The notes: a model not told the origin generated them from the letters alone. Positions 33,556 through 45,623 are shown, numbered from the stretch's first letter. The stretch is 64,000 nucleotides of DNA from Atopsyche davidsoni (GCA_022113835.1 JAILWY010000009.1:18877501-18941500), one strand, 5' to 3'. Numbers and translations are program-made.

Positions 33556-36500
33556 TGTGACGTTCCCGACCTTTTAGACCTTAAATCTATGAGGTTAGAA
33601 ACGCACTGAGCCTGTATCAATGTCCTAATGAAGTTAGGAAAATGATCCGGACTCAACCTTAACTTAAATAACTAAACCGCCTTAAATGTAAAATAGTAAC
33701 AATAATAACTCCCTTGAAGGGGTCACGTCTAAACTGACCTAACCCAATGTTAACGATTACTATGACTACCCTTAAAATATAAATCTTAATTTTAGTTTTT
33801 CGAACTTGTTTGTTTTGAAATTTATTTTACAATCCCGTGAGGTTAAAGTAGATGGGAAGGTTCGGTAACAGACCGCCACTCCCCTACCTACGATGATCGC
33901 CGCCTTGACTATCAACGGATTTGACAAGTCGCCTTCCCCAAGGGAATCTCTCCGAACAGAACAACTTAAGGTTGGATTGTCAAGAGAGCCCCTGCGATCC
34001 CTTCTGCACCAAACAAAATCGAAGAAGCTATTTTTCGCGTACAAACTCCGACTGAAAGGTGAACCCTTTTGTCCAAATATTTAGCTGAAGACGAGCAGGA
34101 TATTATCTTGAATAAAATCAAACAAATCCGATTGAAGAGTTGAAATGCTATTCAATAGAATACAGGTATGCGTAGAATTTATAGTCGTTATTAGCGACTT
34201 TCTCGTTCTGTTGAAATTTATGAAGAGACGTCAACAACGGTGCGGCCTGCGATGCAGTGTCCCGATTGATGAGCGAACTTGCCTTGAGAGCAGTTGTCGC
34301 TTTCTGGAACGTTGGACCAAAAGGTCTTTGATGAATTTAATAATGTACAGGAACAAGGGGATTAACCCTACAGCAATCAGCTCCTGTCTTGCGTTAAATT
34401 AATGTCTTGACGCTACGTTTAAAGCTCGAAGACCCTTCCTGTATTCTCTGAATCGCTTCAGTTCTCTCCGTTTTCTATGTCTACGGTTCTAAATCCTACA
34501 GTTAGTAACTATAATTTGGTATGGTGACACTGAAACGTTCAAGATTTCCGATATCGTATCAAAGCAGTGTCAAAATTTACTGCACCCACAGTATTCTTGT
34601 CAAACCTATCCCACTGGCCTCAAATGGGCCACGATCCCCTTTGTGAATATCAGCCAAACACACCCCGCCGACCAGGGTCGAAGCCAATGAAACAAACACT
34701 GTCTCAGTAGTAAACGCGCTAACCAATAGGAGATAATACGATCCCTCGGAAACCAGGTACGTCGCAAGATCAATGAGAGCTTAAAGCAGGGCTTATTTAG
34801 AGCAAATACAAACTCCCTAGTAATACCGGGTACTAAAATACACTATCTACGAGAGGGCGGACAAGCTACACACTCTAATACTTTATAACTAAGTTATTTA
34901 CTAAATACACCTTTGATTTAACCTTGTTATATAGCTCTGACGCTTATACTACCTTTAATAAACACCCAATTTGACACTATCTCCTAATGAATTTCCACAC
35001 AGAATAAGTTATCTAAACTATCCACAACACGTACTAAATCTCTATCCCTAATAACTTCAAACAAATCTCAGGAAAAGTAACTATAACCTCACTAACAGAC
35101 AATTAAATTGACTGTGTACGGACCGCCTAATTATAATCGTTGATCACCGTTTACAAATATATACACACAATCTATAACAATATAGATTTACGGTTTCAAC
35201 GTTATACCCACGAACACAACCACAAACAACAATATATCACAATTTATACAGTTTATAACAAAACACAAATAATACACAACCAAATTATCACAGCAGCCGT
35301 AAGAGTTCCGTGGAACACTGAACTTTTAATTTAACTTCACAATTTTCTAATATCAATAACAATTTCGTTTAAATTAACTAAATCGTTTAAACTTTTAAAA
35401 CTAATTATCTGACAGTTCACACCGCGTGTACCAACTTCAGAAGTCTAAAACCCGACGCTATCCTAAAGCACAATGACCGCCAGAAGTGCCAACTGAGAAA
35501 TTCAACGTACAACGTACACTAACTTTATCTTAAAACTTTTCTAAACAAGATACAATTTTATATTTGGTAGCTTTACCAAATGCAACAAAATAACCGTGAA
35601 GAACTATACGTAAAATAATAATTTAAACTAGGAACACCTTAAAATAATAACCTCGGAATTAACAATATAAATAAAGTTAATTAAAGTAAAGAAATAATTT
35701 AAAGGTAAAGAAATAATTAAAAGACAAAACTAATTAACGAATAATGTAAAGAAATAATATATAAAGATAATTTCCGAATTATAATTTTAATTAAATACAA
35801 AATCGACGGGATTCTAACGGATAACTTATTAACCCAAATATCGGTACCTCGACCGACGCTACCGAATAACAAAATGGCCGCAACGTTAACCGATTTTAAT
35901 CCGAATTATATATTACTAAACGCCGCACTTTAAAAGAATTTAACACGAAATAAACCTCGACGGCCGCACGCGTAATCTCTCTCTGAATAATTTCTAACCC
36001 GGCAAAATAATAATAAAAACAATTCTCTTTTTGTCCTCCGGTGGAAACTTGAACTCGGAAGGCGCGGACCACTGCCACAGGTCGCGAACCTCCTTATATA
36101 TTTTCCCTCCAGAAGCCTCGAGAATTCAATCAACCTGAAATATCTTTTAAAGAGAGAAATATGTTAACAACTTGGAGTTTAAACACAAAATGCAAATGGC
36201 GGGCCCGAAGCGTCCCTTACAAATCCTGTGTAATTTTTAGCAATAATAATTTAATCTAAATCAAGCAAAGCTAAATATTATAAGATAAAATATAAGATAA
36301 AAATATAATGAAAACACAGCCTGTTCACGATTAGCTTCTCCCAGTATTCCACCAACAACTTCAATTTAGAATTGCAGAAACACCAAACACTTTGTAAATA
36401 CAAAAGAACAGCTCCTATCGCTTAGGCGTGTATTCCCAGAATGGCCTCCTTTCGCACGCGGCGCTTATCGATTTCCGAAGCCGAAGATCCCCGAAGTTAA

Positions 36501-36735
36501 ACGAGTATTGCCGAGCCTTGTTTACGCCGACAATGTTCCCGAGTAGATGCACGTGCACTTTTGCTTTCTCCTTTCTTCCCATTCAACTGTCCCTTTCTTT
36601 CAAACTATTTTTAGAACGGTTTGCGCCTAATGACAATAACAATGCCTTACAAGTTCAAGGTTACTATTTGTTTTAAAACTTCTCAAATTTGACTCGATCT
36701 AAAATTATGCTGAGATGAAAACTAATTTTATTACA
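33556..36735 (-). repeat. Long terminal repeat (3' LTR of the minus-strand element)
   Basis: 3180 bp, repeated at 41767-44946 with offset 8211; every segment I compared is identical. In element orientation it begins TGTAATAAAATTAG and ends CGTCACA, giving TG...CA ends. The 4-bp ATAT at 33552-33555 and 44947-44950 is the target duplication. Short open frames inside have no recognisable product. 3.2 kb is very long for a Ty3-type LTR. Confidence 0.97.
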
Positions 36736-36747
36736 ATCCCCCCTATG
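36736..36747 (-). promoter_or_regulatory. Polypurine tract
   Basis: On the minus strand, ATAGGGGGGAT lies immediately before the LTR start TGTAATAA. This is the expected site of plus-strand DNA priming. Confidence 0.8.
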
Positions 36748-36818
36748 ATGGATCGGGAGTGGCGTGAAAGCACCCTTTCTCAACACTCGTGGCCATCACA
36801 CTACTCGTTGCTAATATC

Positions 36819-39800
36819 CTACTCGTGAAATTTTGCCAAATGAATTGCACTATAGACCCCTTTTATCCTATCTGTGTTTCGGTACCCTAAAACATAAGAA
36901 TTTGCATATGGTATTGCCTTAACCTCTAACGGTCCTTCATAAATAAGAGAGAATTTACTTGTATTTTTCTTGAAGGCATCCGACCTAGGAAACGTCCTCA
37001 ATTTTACCAGATCCCCTATATTGTAAGTTATTATTCGGAATTTATCATTAAACTTCTCCTGCCTACGCTTTGCGTTCTCTAGTAAATTTGAACCCGCCAT
37101 TCTTCTTATTTCTACAATGTCGTTTTTGTCGTATTCTACCCAACCCATAAATTTATCTATCGCGTAAGCAGGTGATTTCCCGAAAACTATCTCATTAGGG
37201 GTGAAGCCCGTACTTAAATGTAACGTATCGTTATACGTTTTTTCAATATTCTCTAATAGTCTCGCCCATGAATCATGAGAATCGTGGCAATAGATTCGAA
37301 ACGTCCTCCCTAGCTCTTTATTCACTCTCTCTGTGCAATTTGGCCCGGGATTATGCGTAGAGGTGTGTTTAACAACTAATCCTAACTCCCGCATTCCATT
37401 TTTCCATTCATTGGATTTAAATTGTGGTCCGTTATCTGTTAATATAGCTCGTGAATTTATAATCGAATTATACTGTCTAACTTCTTTTATTACAGCTTTA
37501 CTATTTGCTATTTTTAACCCTCTAATCGCGACGAATTTACTAAATGAATCTTGGATAACTAAAATGTATTTCCAACCTTTATAACTTTTTGGTAATGGCC
37601 CATATAAATCCGCCATTATTAACTCCCCTACTTCTTTCGATAAAATAGATTTACCCGGTCCTACCATAGGTCTCGTCTCGTGTTTTCCCAATTGACACAA
37701 TTCACACACGCGGATTATGTCACGCACTCTTTTTCCCATGTCCGGAAAAAAGAACCGTGACTTTACTACCCCCAGAGTTTTACATTCCCCAATATGCCCC
37801 ATTTCCGAGTGCAAATAAACAACCATCTCTCTAACGAGACATTCCGGCAAAGCTAATACTTTAGTTTTATTCCCCCCCTCGAAATATAATAAATTATTTT
37901 CACTAATGTATTTATCCTTTCTTTTTAATACGTTATTACTATACGGTCCGAATTTTCTCCCCTCTAAACAAGCTCTAATTTCTGACAAATAGACATCCGT
38001 CTCCTGAAGTTTCCGCAAATTTTTTAATTTTTTTCCTAATTCTGGCAGTTCCTCTACAACAAAAGATGCTATTTCAGGCGTTATTACAGCCTCCTCTTGA
38101 ACATTTAACGCGTCTTTCGAGTATCTCGAAATAACATCAGCTACGATGTTATCCTTTCCTTTGACGTATTCTACTGTGAAATTAAACTGATTTAAAAAGA
38201 GGATCCACCTTGTTACACGCCCCGTATGCAGTTTCCAACTTTTTAAAAACACCAGTGCGTGGTGATCTGTCCTAATTACTATCTTTACGCCCCGCAAATA
38301 CGTCTCGAATTTGTGGAGTCCGTAAATAATGGCATAGAGTTCCTGCTCTGACACTGTCCATTTTAATTCCGCGCCTGTCAAACTTTTACTAACAAAACCG
38401 ATAACTCTATGCTCTCCTTCCCTATCTAATTGATATAATACACCCCCGATAGCTATGCCAGAACTATCCGTCTGCAAATAATACGTTTGACTCGGGTCGT
38501 GATGGTATAACATCACCGACGCTAAAAATAATCTTTTTACTTTATCAAAAGCAAACTGCTCTATCCCTGTCCATCTCCAAGTACATTCCTTTCGCAAAAG
38601 GTCGCATAAAGGCCTTGTTTCCTCGCCGTACATTTTAACAAACCGTCTATAATAATTACACAAGCCCAAGAATGCTCGGACTTGTTTTACTCGTTTTGGG
38701 GGCGGAAAATCCCTTATGGCAGCCGTCTTTTCCGCGTCCATTTTAATCCCCTGAGTATTTACAATATGCCCCAATAATTTTATTTCAGTGTTTAGAAACT
38801 GACATTTTTCAAGAGTGCAAGTCATCCCCGCACGTTGCAATCTATGTAAAACTCTTCCCAGACAATTTACATGCTCGCTTAAATCCCCTGAAGTAAATAT
38901 GGCTAAATCATCTAAATAATTAGTACAAAATTCTCTGACATCTGGACCCAGTATAATATCCATAGCTCGGCTGAAGCTAGACACAGAAGTCTTAAGCCCT
39001 TGAGGTAAAACCTCATACACATAAGACCGGCCGTCGAAAACAAAACCTGTATACTTCCTACTATCGGCCGTAAGCGGAATCTGATAATAGGCATTGTTCA
39101 AATCTATCGTAGATATGAACTTTACCCCGTGAAATCTTTGTATAATTTCCGAAATAATCGGAGGCTTCTCTACATCCGCATACATATTTGAATTTACCTC
39201 TCTAGCATCTAACAATATTCTAACGGTACCGTCCTTTTTCATCGTGTAAGTCAATGGGCTGGAATACGCAGTTGCTTCGCGCCTAATAATTTTTAAAGAC
39301 TCTAATTTATCTAATCTTTGTCGTACCTTATCCCTGAAGGCGAAAGGAATCGGGTACGACCTCTTTATGAATGGCGTTTCATTCATCATTTTAATCTTGT
39401 GCTCATACACGTTAGTCCGTCCCGGATTCTCGGAGAAAACGTTTCTAAATTTTGCTAAAACTCCAAACAAGGCCGCCCCTTCTGTTACTTTTAAATCTAA
39501 CCGCTCTACAAACTCTTTGAGTTTACTGATAATTTCGACCGCTCCTTCCGAAATCTCTACAACATTCGAATAAATTTCGTCTAACTGTTCCTCTAACTTT
39601 GATTCCCCCCTAATCAAATTAGACCGACGAAAAGGTACTGACACCTCTTTATCTCCGGTGCAGAATTTTATTCTCTTTTCGCCACTACAAATTATCTCGG
39701 CATTATGTCCCTCTAACCAATCGAAACCTAATATCACTGGCCTAATCAAATTTGGGACTATCAAACATGGTATATTTAATTCTACATTTGCTAATTGAAA

Positions 39801-40369
39801 AGGTAGTAAAGCCAATTTCGATACCTTTTCACCTTTATGACCCATTGCTCCCTTTAATTGGATAACGGCCACAGGCATTACCGGAAAATGAAGCCCCCCT
39901 ACATTTAAATGTTCCCAAAAATTTTTCGCTACACAAGTGATTTGACTACCCGTATCTATTAAACAATTTACCTTTTCCCCTCGAATGAAAGCCGTTATTT
40001 CTGGCAAAAGTGCCAGAACATTACCATTTGGAGTATCATCATAATCTCCCTTTTCAAAAATAGAATTTAAAGAGGAGTGTATTACCCCGGTTGCACGCGA
40101 CTCCTCTTCTCCCGAACAAATTTGTAACATTTTTATAAATTCTTCTACTTCGCAATCTAAATCTATAGAGTCCGTTTTATCTAAATTTAAATCAAATCCT
40201 CGCTTTAAAAGTTTTATAGGGTTTAAAATCCCTTGACCGTTCCTTCCTATGCCTGTTCCTGGTTTCCAGCCCCATTTGACCATCATTACGTAAGCGGCAG
40301 GTCCTTCTAATTTTAACACCCCATTTCCCCCCTCAGCCGATACTTGGGGTGTTAGTTCGGCCGCCTCTC
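36819..40369 (-). CDS. pol: Pol polyprotein (G-patch, protease, RT, RNase H, integrase)
   Basis: Replication polyprotein of the retrotransposon, made by -1 frameshifting from gag. Positions counted from the GTG at 40319 (1166 residues to the stop). G-patch at about 8-40 (KWGWKPGTGIGRNGQG); aspartic protease DTGS 122-125 with ILGFDWL at 196-202; reverse transcriptase about 300-520 with FISTIDLNNAYYQIPL and the active-site YLDD 468-471; RNase H 612-730 with D618, E660, D685 and D728; integrase with HHCC zinc site H837, H842, C872, C875 and catalytic D904, D962, E997. There is no stop or frameshift. The frame has no ATG near its start, which supports translation as a Gag-Pol fusion. A G-patch before the protease is unusual; betaretroviruses have one after theirs. 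Confidence 0.96.
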
Positions 40370-40376
40370 GTTTCCC
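40315..40376 (-). promoter_or_regulatory. -1 ribosomal frameshift signal with pseudoknot
   Basis: Slippery heptamer G GGA AAC in the gag frame at 40376-40370 (codons Gln-Gly-Asn). Spacer of 6 nt (GAGAGG). Stem 1: CGGCCGA 40363-40357 with TCGGCTG 40340-40334 (7 pairs, one G-U). Stem 2: AACACCCC 40353-40346, inside the stem-1 loop, with GGGGTGTT 40322-40315 (8 pairs). The result is an H-type pseudoknot at the ideal distance. The gag stop TAA (40354-40352) lies within it, and the -1 frame leads straight into pol. Confidence 0.85.
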
Positions 40377-41566
40377 TGGTACGCACCCGCGCGTCCACTA
40401 GCCTCCCTACTTTCCGCGTTATCCGACTCTCTATGCGTTCCAGCTCGCTGGAAATTTATCCGTGCCGCATTTGTGGCCGGCGTCTCGATGGCTGCGACAT
40501 TTCCCCTTCTCGCAACCCCCCTATGATGATGAGGCTCGTGCCCAACTTTCGGCACCTGAACCTCAGCTCCCGAACGCCTCTCTATGTCTCGACGCTCGAC
40601 CCCTTTGAAATACTCCCAACGTTTTAAGAATTCCACCGCTTCGATCGCAGTAGAATTTCCCCCCCCAAAGAACCATTGGCGTTTGATGTCATATGGGAAG
40701 TGACCCATTATATCCTCAACTAATTTCCGCTCCTTCAAAGGATCAAACAAATCTCGGGAATGGTCCCACATTTCTATGAAATAACTACTCATGGTAGCTC
40801 CCCCTGCTCTATTTATCCATATTCCTTGCTTTATTTTCTGTCTTGCCTCGCTTTTTCTCTCCTCACTCCAATAAAAATCTATGAAATCCCTCTCGAACTC
40901 CTCAAATGTTTCCCATTTTTCCCCATACATACTCATCCACAGTTTTGCCTCTCCTACCAAGCAATCTCGAGCTATTTCTAATTCCCTACCCACGCTATCG
41001 GTCTTTACTATATACTTTTTTACGGCCACGATAAAGGCCAATGGCTTTACTCCCTGCGCCGGGAAGGTCGGCTTCTCTCTCGGCAACAGTAAGGAACACA
41101 ACATTCTCTGCGTGTCGCATGTGTGTCCCTTAGACGACGAAGGGACCGGTTCCCTTTCCTGTGCGTTTGCCGAGCTAATCGCGGAATTTATCGTGGGGCC
41201 GGCCGCGGAAACGATCGCGACGTCGGTAACGGGACCGGTTGCGGAGCCGGTTGCTGAAACGATTGCGGATCCGGTCGCGGAACTGGTTGCGGAGCCAGTT
41301 GCAAAGTCGGTTGCGGAAACGGTTGCGGAACTGGTTGCGGAGCCAGTTGCAAAGTCGGTTGCGGAAACGGTTGCGGATCCGGACGCACCTACATTTACTT
41401 TGGCCTCCAATCTCGCGACCTGCCGAACGAGTGGAGCCATAGCGCGTCTTATGGCTACACTTAATAGCCCCTCTACTCCTTTTGGTTTCTTAATCCCCTT
41501 TTTGGGTGCCGGCCTATCACTATTCTGGCTAGAAGCGCCTTCACGATCAACCTGACGGGTATTCAT
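40352..41566 (-). CDS. gag: Gag polyprotein
   Basis: 404 residues from the first ATG (41566-41564). The N-terminal part carries a basic, Pro/Lys-rich patch, then about 80 residues of tetrapeptide repeats of SATx/FATG type, coded by a 12-nt unit with a 48-nt higher-order duplication (about 41210-41380). The C-terminal half is a retrotransposon capsid-like domain: LAFIVAVKKYIV, CLVGEAKLWMSMYGEKWETF and RDFIDFYWSEERK segments typical of Ty3-type Gag. No CCHC zinc knuckle is seen; the tail is Arg-rich instead. It overlaps pol in the -1 frame. Confidence 0.9.
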   Translation of the reverse strand: MNTRQVDREGASSQNSDRPAPKKGIKKPKGVEGLLSVAIRRAMAPLVRQVARLEAKVNVGASGSATVSATDFATGSATSSATVSATDFATGSATSSATGSAIVSATGSATGPVTDVAIVSAAGPTINSAISSANAQEREPVPSSSKGHTCDTQRMLCSLLLPREKPTFPAQGVKPLAFIVAVKKYIVKTDSVGRELEIARDCLVGEAKLWMSMYGEKWETFEEFERDFIDFYWSEERKSEARQKIKQGIWINRAGGATMSSYFIEMWDHSRDLFDPLKERKLVEDIMGHFPYDIKRQWFFGGGNSTAIEAVEFLKRWEYFKGVERRDIERRSGAEVQVPKVGHEPHHHRGVARRGNVAAIETPATNAARINFQRAGTHRESDNAESREASGRAGAYQGNERRPN

Positions 41567-41750
41567 ATTTACTATACCTTTAATTACTAAAAAAAATTTA
41601 CTTAGCACCGGTTGCTAATAATTCCTAATATTTTTGGCCAAATCGTCTATTCTATCCCTTTGTTGTGTAATGTGGTAACCCTTTAATTCTTTTTTCTTGG
41701 CGAAACTATATATTTATATATAGTTTACTTTCAAAGCCAAGAATCCTACT

Positions 41751-41764
41751 GGTCAGCGGCGCCA
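41751..41764 (-). promoter_or_regulatory. Primer-binding site
   Basis: Two bases after the 5' LTR end (CA) on the minus strand comes TGGCGCCGCTGACC, beginning TGG as required to pair with a tRNA 3' CCA. Which tRNA it matches I cannot tell. Confidence 0.65.
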
Positions 41765-41766
41765 AC

Positions 41767-44700
41767 TGTGACGTTCCCGACCTTTTAGACCTTAAATCTA
41801 TGAGGTTAGAAACGCACTGAGCCTGTATCAATGTCCTAATGAAGTTAGGAAAATGATCCGGACTCAACCTTAACTTAAATAACTAAACCGCCTTAAATGT
41901 AAAATAGTAACAATAATAACTCCCTTGAAGGGGTCACGTCTAAACTGACCTAACCCAATGTTAACGATTACTATGACTACCCTTAAAATATAAATCTTAA
42001 TTTTAGTTTTTCGAACTTGTTTGTTTTGAAATTTATTTTACAATCCCGTGAGGTTAAAGTAGATGGGAAGGTTCGGTAACAGACCGCCACTCCCCTACCT
42101 ACGATGATCGCCGCCTTGACTATCAACGGATTTGACAAGTCGCCTTCCCCAAGGGAATCTCTCCGAACAGAACAACTTAAGGTTGGATTGTCAAGAGAGC
42201 CCCTGCGATCCCTTCTGCACCAAACAAAATCGAAGAAGCTATTTTTCGCGTACAAACTCCGACTGAAAGGTGAACCCTTTTGTCCAAATATTTAGCTGAA
42301 GACGAGCAGGATATTATCTTGAATAAAATCAAACAAATCCGATTGAAGAGTTGAAATGCTATTCAATAGAATACAGGTATGCGTAGAATTTATAGTCGTT
42401 ATTAGCGACTTTCTCGTTCTGTTGAAATTTATGAAGAGACGTCAACAACGGTGCGGCCTGCGATGCAGTGTCCCGATTGATGAGCGAACTTGCCTTGAGA
42501 GCAGTTGTCGCTTTCTGGAACGTTGGACCAAAAGGTCTTTGATGAATTTAATAATGTACAGGAACAAGGGGATTAACCCTACAGCAATCAGCTCCTGTCT
42601 TGCGTTAAATTAATGTCTTGACGCTACGTTTAAAGCTCGAAGACCCTTCCTGTATTCTCTGAATCGCTTCAGTTCTCTCCGTTTTCTATGTCTACGGTTC
42701 TAAATCCTACAGTTAGTAACTATAATTTGGTATGGTGACACTGAAACGTTCAAGATTTCCGATATCGTATCAAAGCAGTGTCAAAATTTACTGCACCCAC
42801 AGTATTCTTGTCAAACCTATCCCACTGGCCTCAAATGGGCCACGATCCCCTTTGTGAATATCAGCCAAACACACCCCGCCGACCAGGGTCGAAGCCAATG
42901 AAACAAACACTGTCTCAGTAGTAAACGCGCTAACCAATAGGAGATAATACGATCCCTCGGAAACCAGGTACGTCGCAAGATCAATGAGAGCTTAAAGCAG
43001 GGCTTATTTAGAGCAAATACAAACTCCCTAGTAATACCGGGTACTAAAATACACTATCTACGAGAGGGCGGACAAGCTACACACTCTAATACTTTATAAC
43101 TAAGTTATTTACTAAATACACCTTTGATTTAACCTTGTTATATAGCTCTGACGCTTATACTACCTTTAATAAACACCCAATTTGACACTATCTCCTAATG
43201 AATTTCCACACAGAATAAGTTATCTAAACTATCCACAACACGTACTAAATCTCTATCCCTAATAACTTCAAACAAATCTCAGGAAAAGTAACTATAACCT
43301 CACTAACAGACAATTAAATTGACTGTGTACGGACCGCCTAATTATAATCGTTGATCACCGTTTACAAATATATACACACAATCTATAACAATATAGATTT
43401 ACGGTTTCAACGTTATACCCACGAACACAACCACAAACAACAATATATCACAATTTATACAGTTTATAACAAAACACAAATAATACACAACCAAATTATC
43501 ACAGCAGCCGTAAGAGTTCCGTGGAACACTGAACTTTTAATTTAACTTCACAATTTTCTAATATCAATAACAATTTCGTTTAAATTAACTAAATCGTTTA
43601 AACTTTTAAAACTAATTATCTGACAGTTCACACCGCGTGTACCAACTTCAGAAGTCTAAAACCCGACGCTATCCTAAAGCACAATGACCGCCAGAAGTGC
43701 CAACTGAGAAATTCAACGTACAACGTACACTAACTTTATCTTAAAACTTTTCTAAACAAGATACAATTTTATATTTGGTAGCTTTACCAAATGCAACAAA
43801 ATAACCGTGAAGAACTATACGTAAAATAATAATTTAAACTAGGAACACCTTAAAATAATAACCTCGGAATTAACAATATAAATAAAGTTAATTAAAGTAA
43901 AGAAATAATTTAAAGGTAAAGAAATAATTAAAAGACAAAACTAATTAACGAATAATGTAAAGAAATAATATATAAAGATAATTTCCGAATTATAATTTTA
44001 ATTAAATACAAAATCGACGGGATTCTAACGGATAACTTATTAACCCAAATATCGGTACCTCGACCGACGCTACCGAATAACAAAATGGCCGCAACGTTAA
44101 CCGATTTTAATCCGAATTATATATTACTAAACGCCGCACTTTAAAAGAATTTAACACGAAATAAACCTCGACGGCCGCACGCGTAATCTCTCTCTGAATA
44201 ATTTCTAACCCGGCAAAATAATAATAAAAACAATTCTCTTTTTGTCCTCCGGTGGAAACTTGAACTCGGAAGGCGCGGACCACTGCCACAGGTCGCGAAC
44301 CTCCTTATATATTTTCCCTCCAGAAGCCTCGAGAATTCAATCAACCTGAAATATCTTTTAAAGAGAGAAATATGTTAACAACTTGGAGTTTAAACACAAA
44401 ATGCAAATGGCGGGCCCGAAGCGTCCCTTACAAATCCTGTGTAATTTTTAGCAATAATAATTTAATCTAAATCAAGCAAAGCTAAATATTATAAGATAAA
44501 ATATAAGATAAAAATATAATGAAAACACAGCCTGTTCACGATTAGCTTCTCCCAGTATTCCACCAACAACTTCAATTTAGAATTGCAGAAACACCAAACA
44601 CTTTGTAAATACAAAAGAACAGCTCCTATCGCTTAGGCGTGTATTCCCAGAATGGCCTCCTTTCGCACGCGGCGCTTATCGATTTCCGAAGCCGAAGATC

Positions 44701-44946
44701 CCCGAAGTTAAACGAGTATTGCCGAGCCTTGTTTACGCCGACAATGTTCCCGAGTAGATGCACGTGCACTTTTGCTTTCTCCTTTCTTCCCATTCAACTG
44801 TCCCTTTCTTTCAAACTATTTTTAGAACGGTTTGCGCCTAATGACAATAACAATGCCTTACAAGTTCAAGGTTACTATTTGTTTTAAAACTTCTCAAATT
44901 TGACTCGATCTAAAATTATGCTGAGATGAAAACTAATTTTATTACA
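41767..44946 (-). repeat. Long terminal repeat (5' LTR of the minus-strand element)
   Basis: Same 3180-bp sequence as at 33556-36735, next to the primer-binding site, so it is the 5' LTR and should contain the element's promoter on the minus strand. Polyadenylation and TATA candidates are many in this AT-rich sequence and I do not choose among them. Confidence 0.97.
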
Positions 44947-44950
44947 ATAT

Positions 44951-45322
44951 GTATTAAAACATATTAAAAATGCCGCCTATATAGAAAAGAGCGTAAAAGC
45001 ATAACTTTGGAATTGAAGATGAAGGTGTTAAAAAGAATGGAAAATGGAGGCAAAGCAACAATTGTTGGCAGAGATTTTGGACTCTCAGAATCGACTGTAA
45101 AAAAAGAACGATTTTTAAAAATCAAGAATAAATTAAAGTTTCCAACTAAAGTTCAACACCTATAAGTGCAACAAAACTTTCTCGTTCGAGATTCTCTATC
45201 CTATAAAGAATGGAGAAGTTACTATCAGTCTGGATCGAAGATTTACGAACCCCGATATACGCGAATTTCACTTAGCGCGATTTTTCCGGAACGTATCCCT
45301 CGCGTAAAGCGGGATATTACTG
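44951..45322 (+). mobile_element. Tigger/pogo-type element, right part
   Basis: Continues the element begun at 33445 after the LTR retrotransposon and its ATAT duplication. Ends at 45322 in the inverted terminal repeat CGCGTAAAGCGGGATATTACTG, followed by TA. Without the insertion the element is about 480 bp, so it was already an internally deleted, non-autonomous copy. Confidence 0.85.
45001..45165 (+). pseudogene. Tigger/pogo transposase N-terminal HTH fragment
   Basis: A 54-codon frame reading ITLELKMKVLKRMENGGKAT, then VGRDFGLSESTVKK, ending at TAA. It matches the CENP-B-N/pogo first helix-turn-helix (SITLELKxEVLKRxExGEK...LGLSESTVR). It joins upstream sequence out of frame, and the rest of the transposase is missing. 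Confidence 0.85.
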
Positions 45323-45330
45323 TATATGTA

Positions 45331-45420
<90 letters not shown>
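45323..45420. repeat. (TA)n microsatellite
   Basis: Near-pure TA repeat on the other side of the Tigger-type element. Confidence 0.95.
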
Positions 45421-45426
<6 letters not shown>

Positions 45427-45623
45427 CATATTTTATGTAGGTATGTAAACATTTAATAACTTTGACATTTATCAACCGACTGACTTGAATAAACATGTTT
45501 TGAAACGTCAATCCAGTACAATTTTAACCATGCATCGCTTCACACCGAAACAACGCGCCGAAATAGTGACGCTGTACATTGAAAATGGTCGTTCAGTTGC
45601 ATTAACTCAACGTGCATATCGCC

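Larger units (their letters stand above)
33556..44946 (-). mobile_element. Complete Ty3-type LTR retrotransposon
   Basis: 11.4 kb, coded on the minus strand: LTR 41767-44946, primer-binding site about 41751-41764, gag 40352-41566, pol 36819-40369 in the -1 frame, polypurine tract 36736-36747, LTR 33556-36735. Both reading frames are uninterrupted and the LTRs look identical, so insertion was recent and the element may still be competent. Integrase placed after RNase H means Ty3/metavirid order rather than Ty1/copia. There is no room for an env gene between pol and the 3' LTR (about 80 bp). Confidence 0.95.

Noticed and set aside
33772..36676. Short frames inside the LTR, repeated at 41983-44887
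   Set aside because: Identical in both LTRs because the LTRs are duplicates; no domain, poor codon structure, many overlapping.
37333..37584. Plus-strand frames within pol and gag, such as 40881-41555
   Set aside because: Shadows of the minus-strand coding sequence or of its 12-nt repeat.
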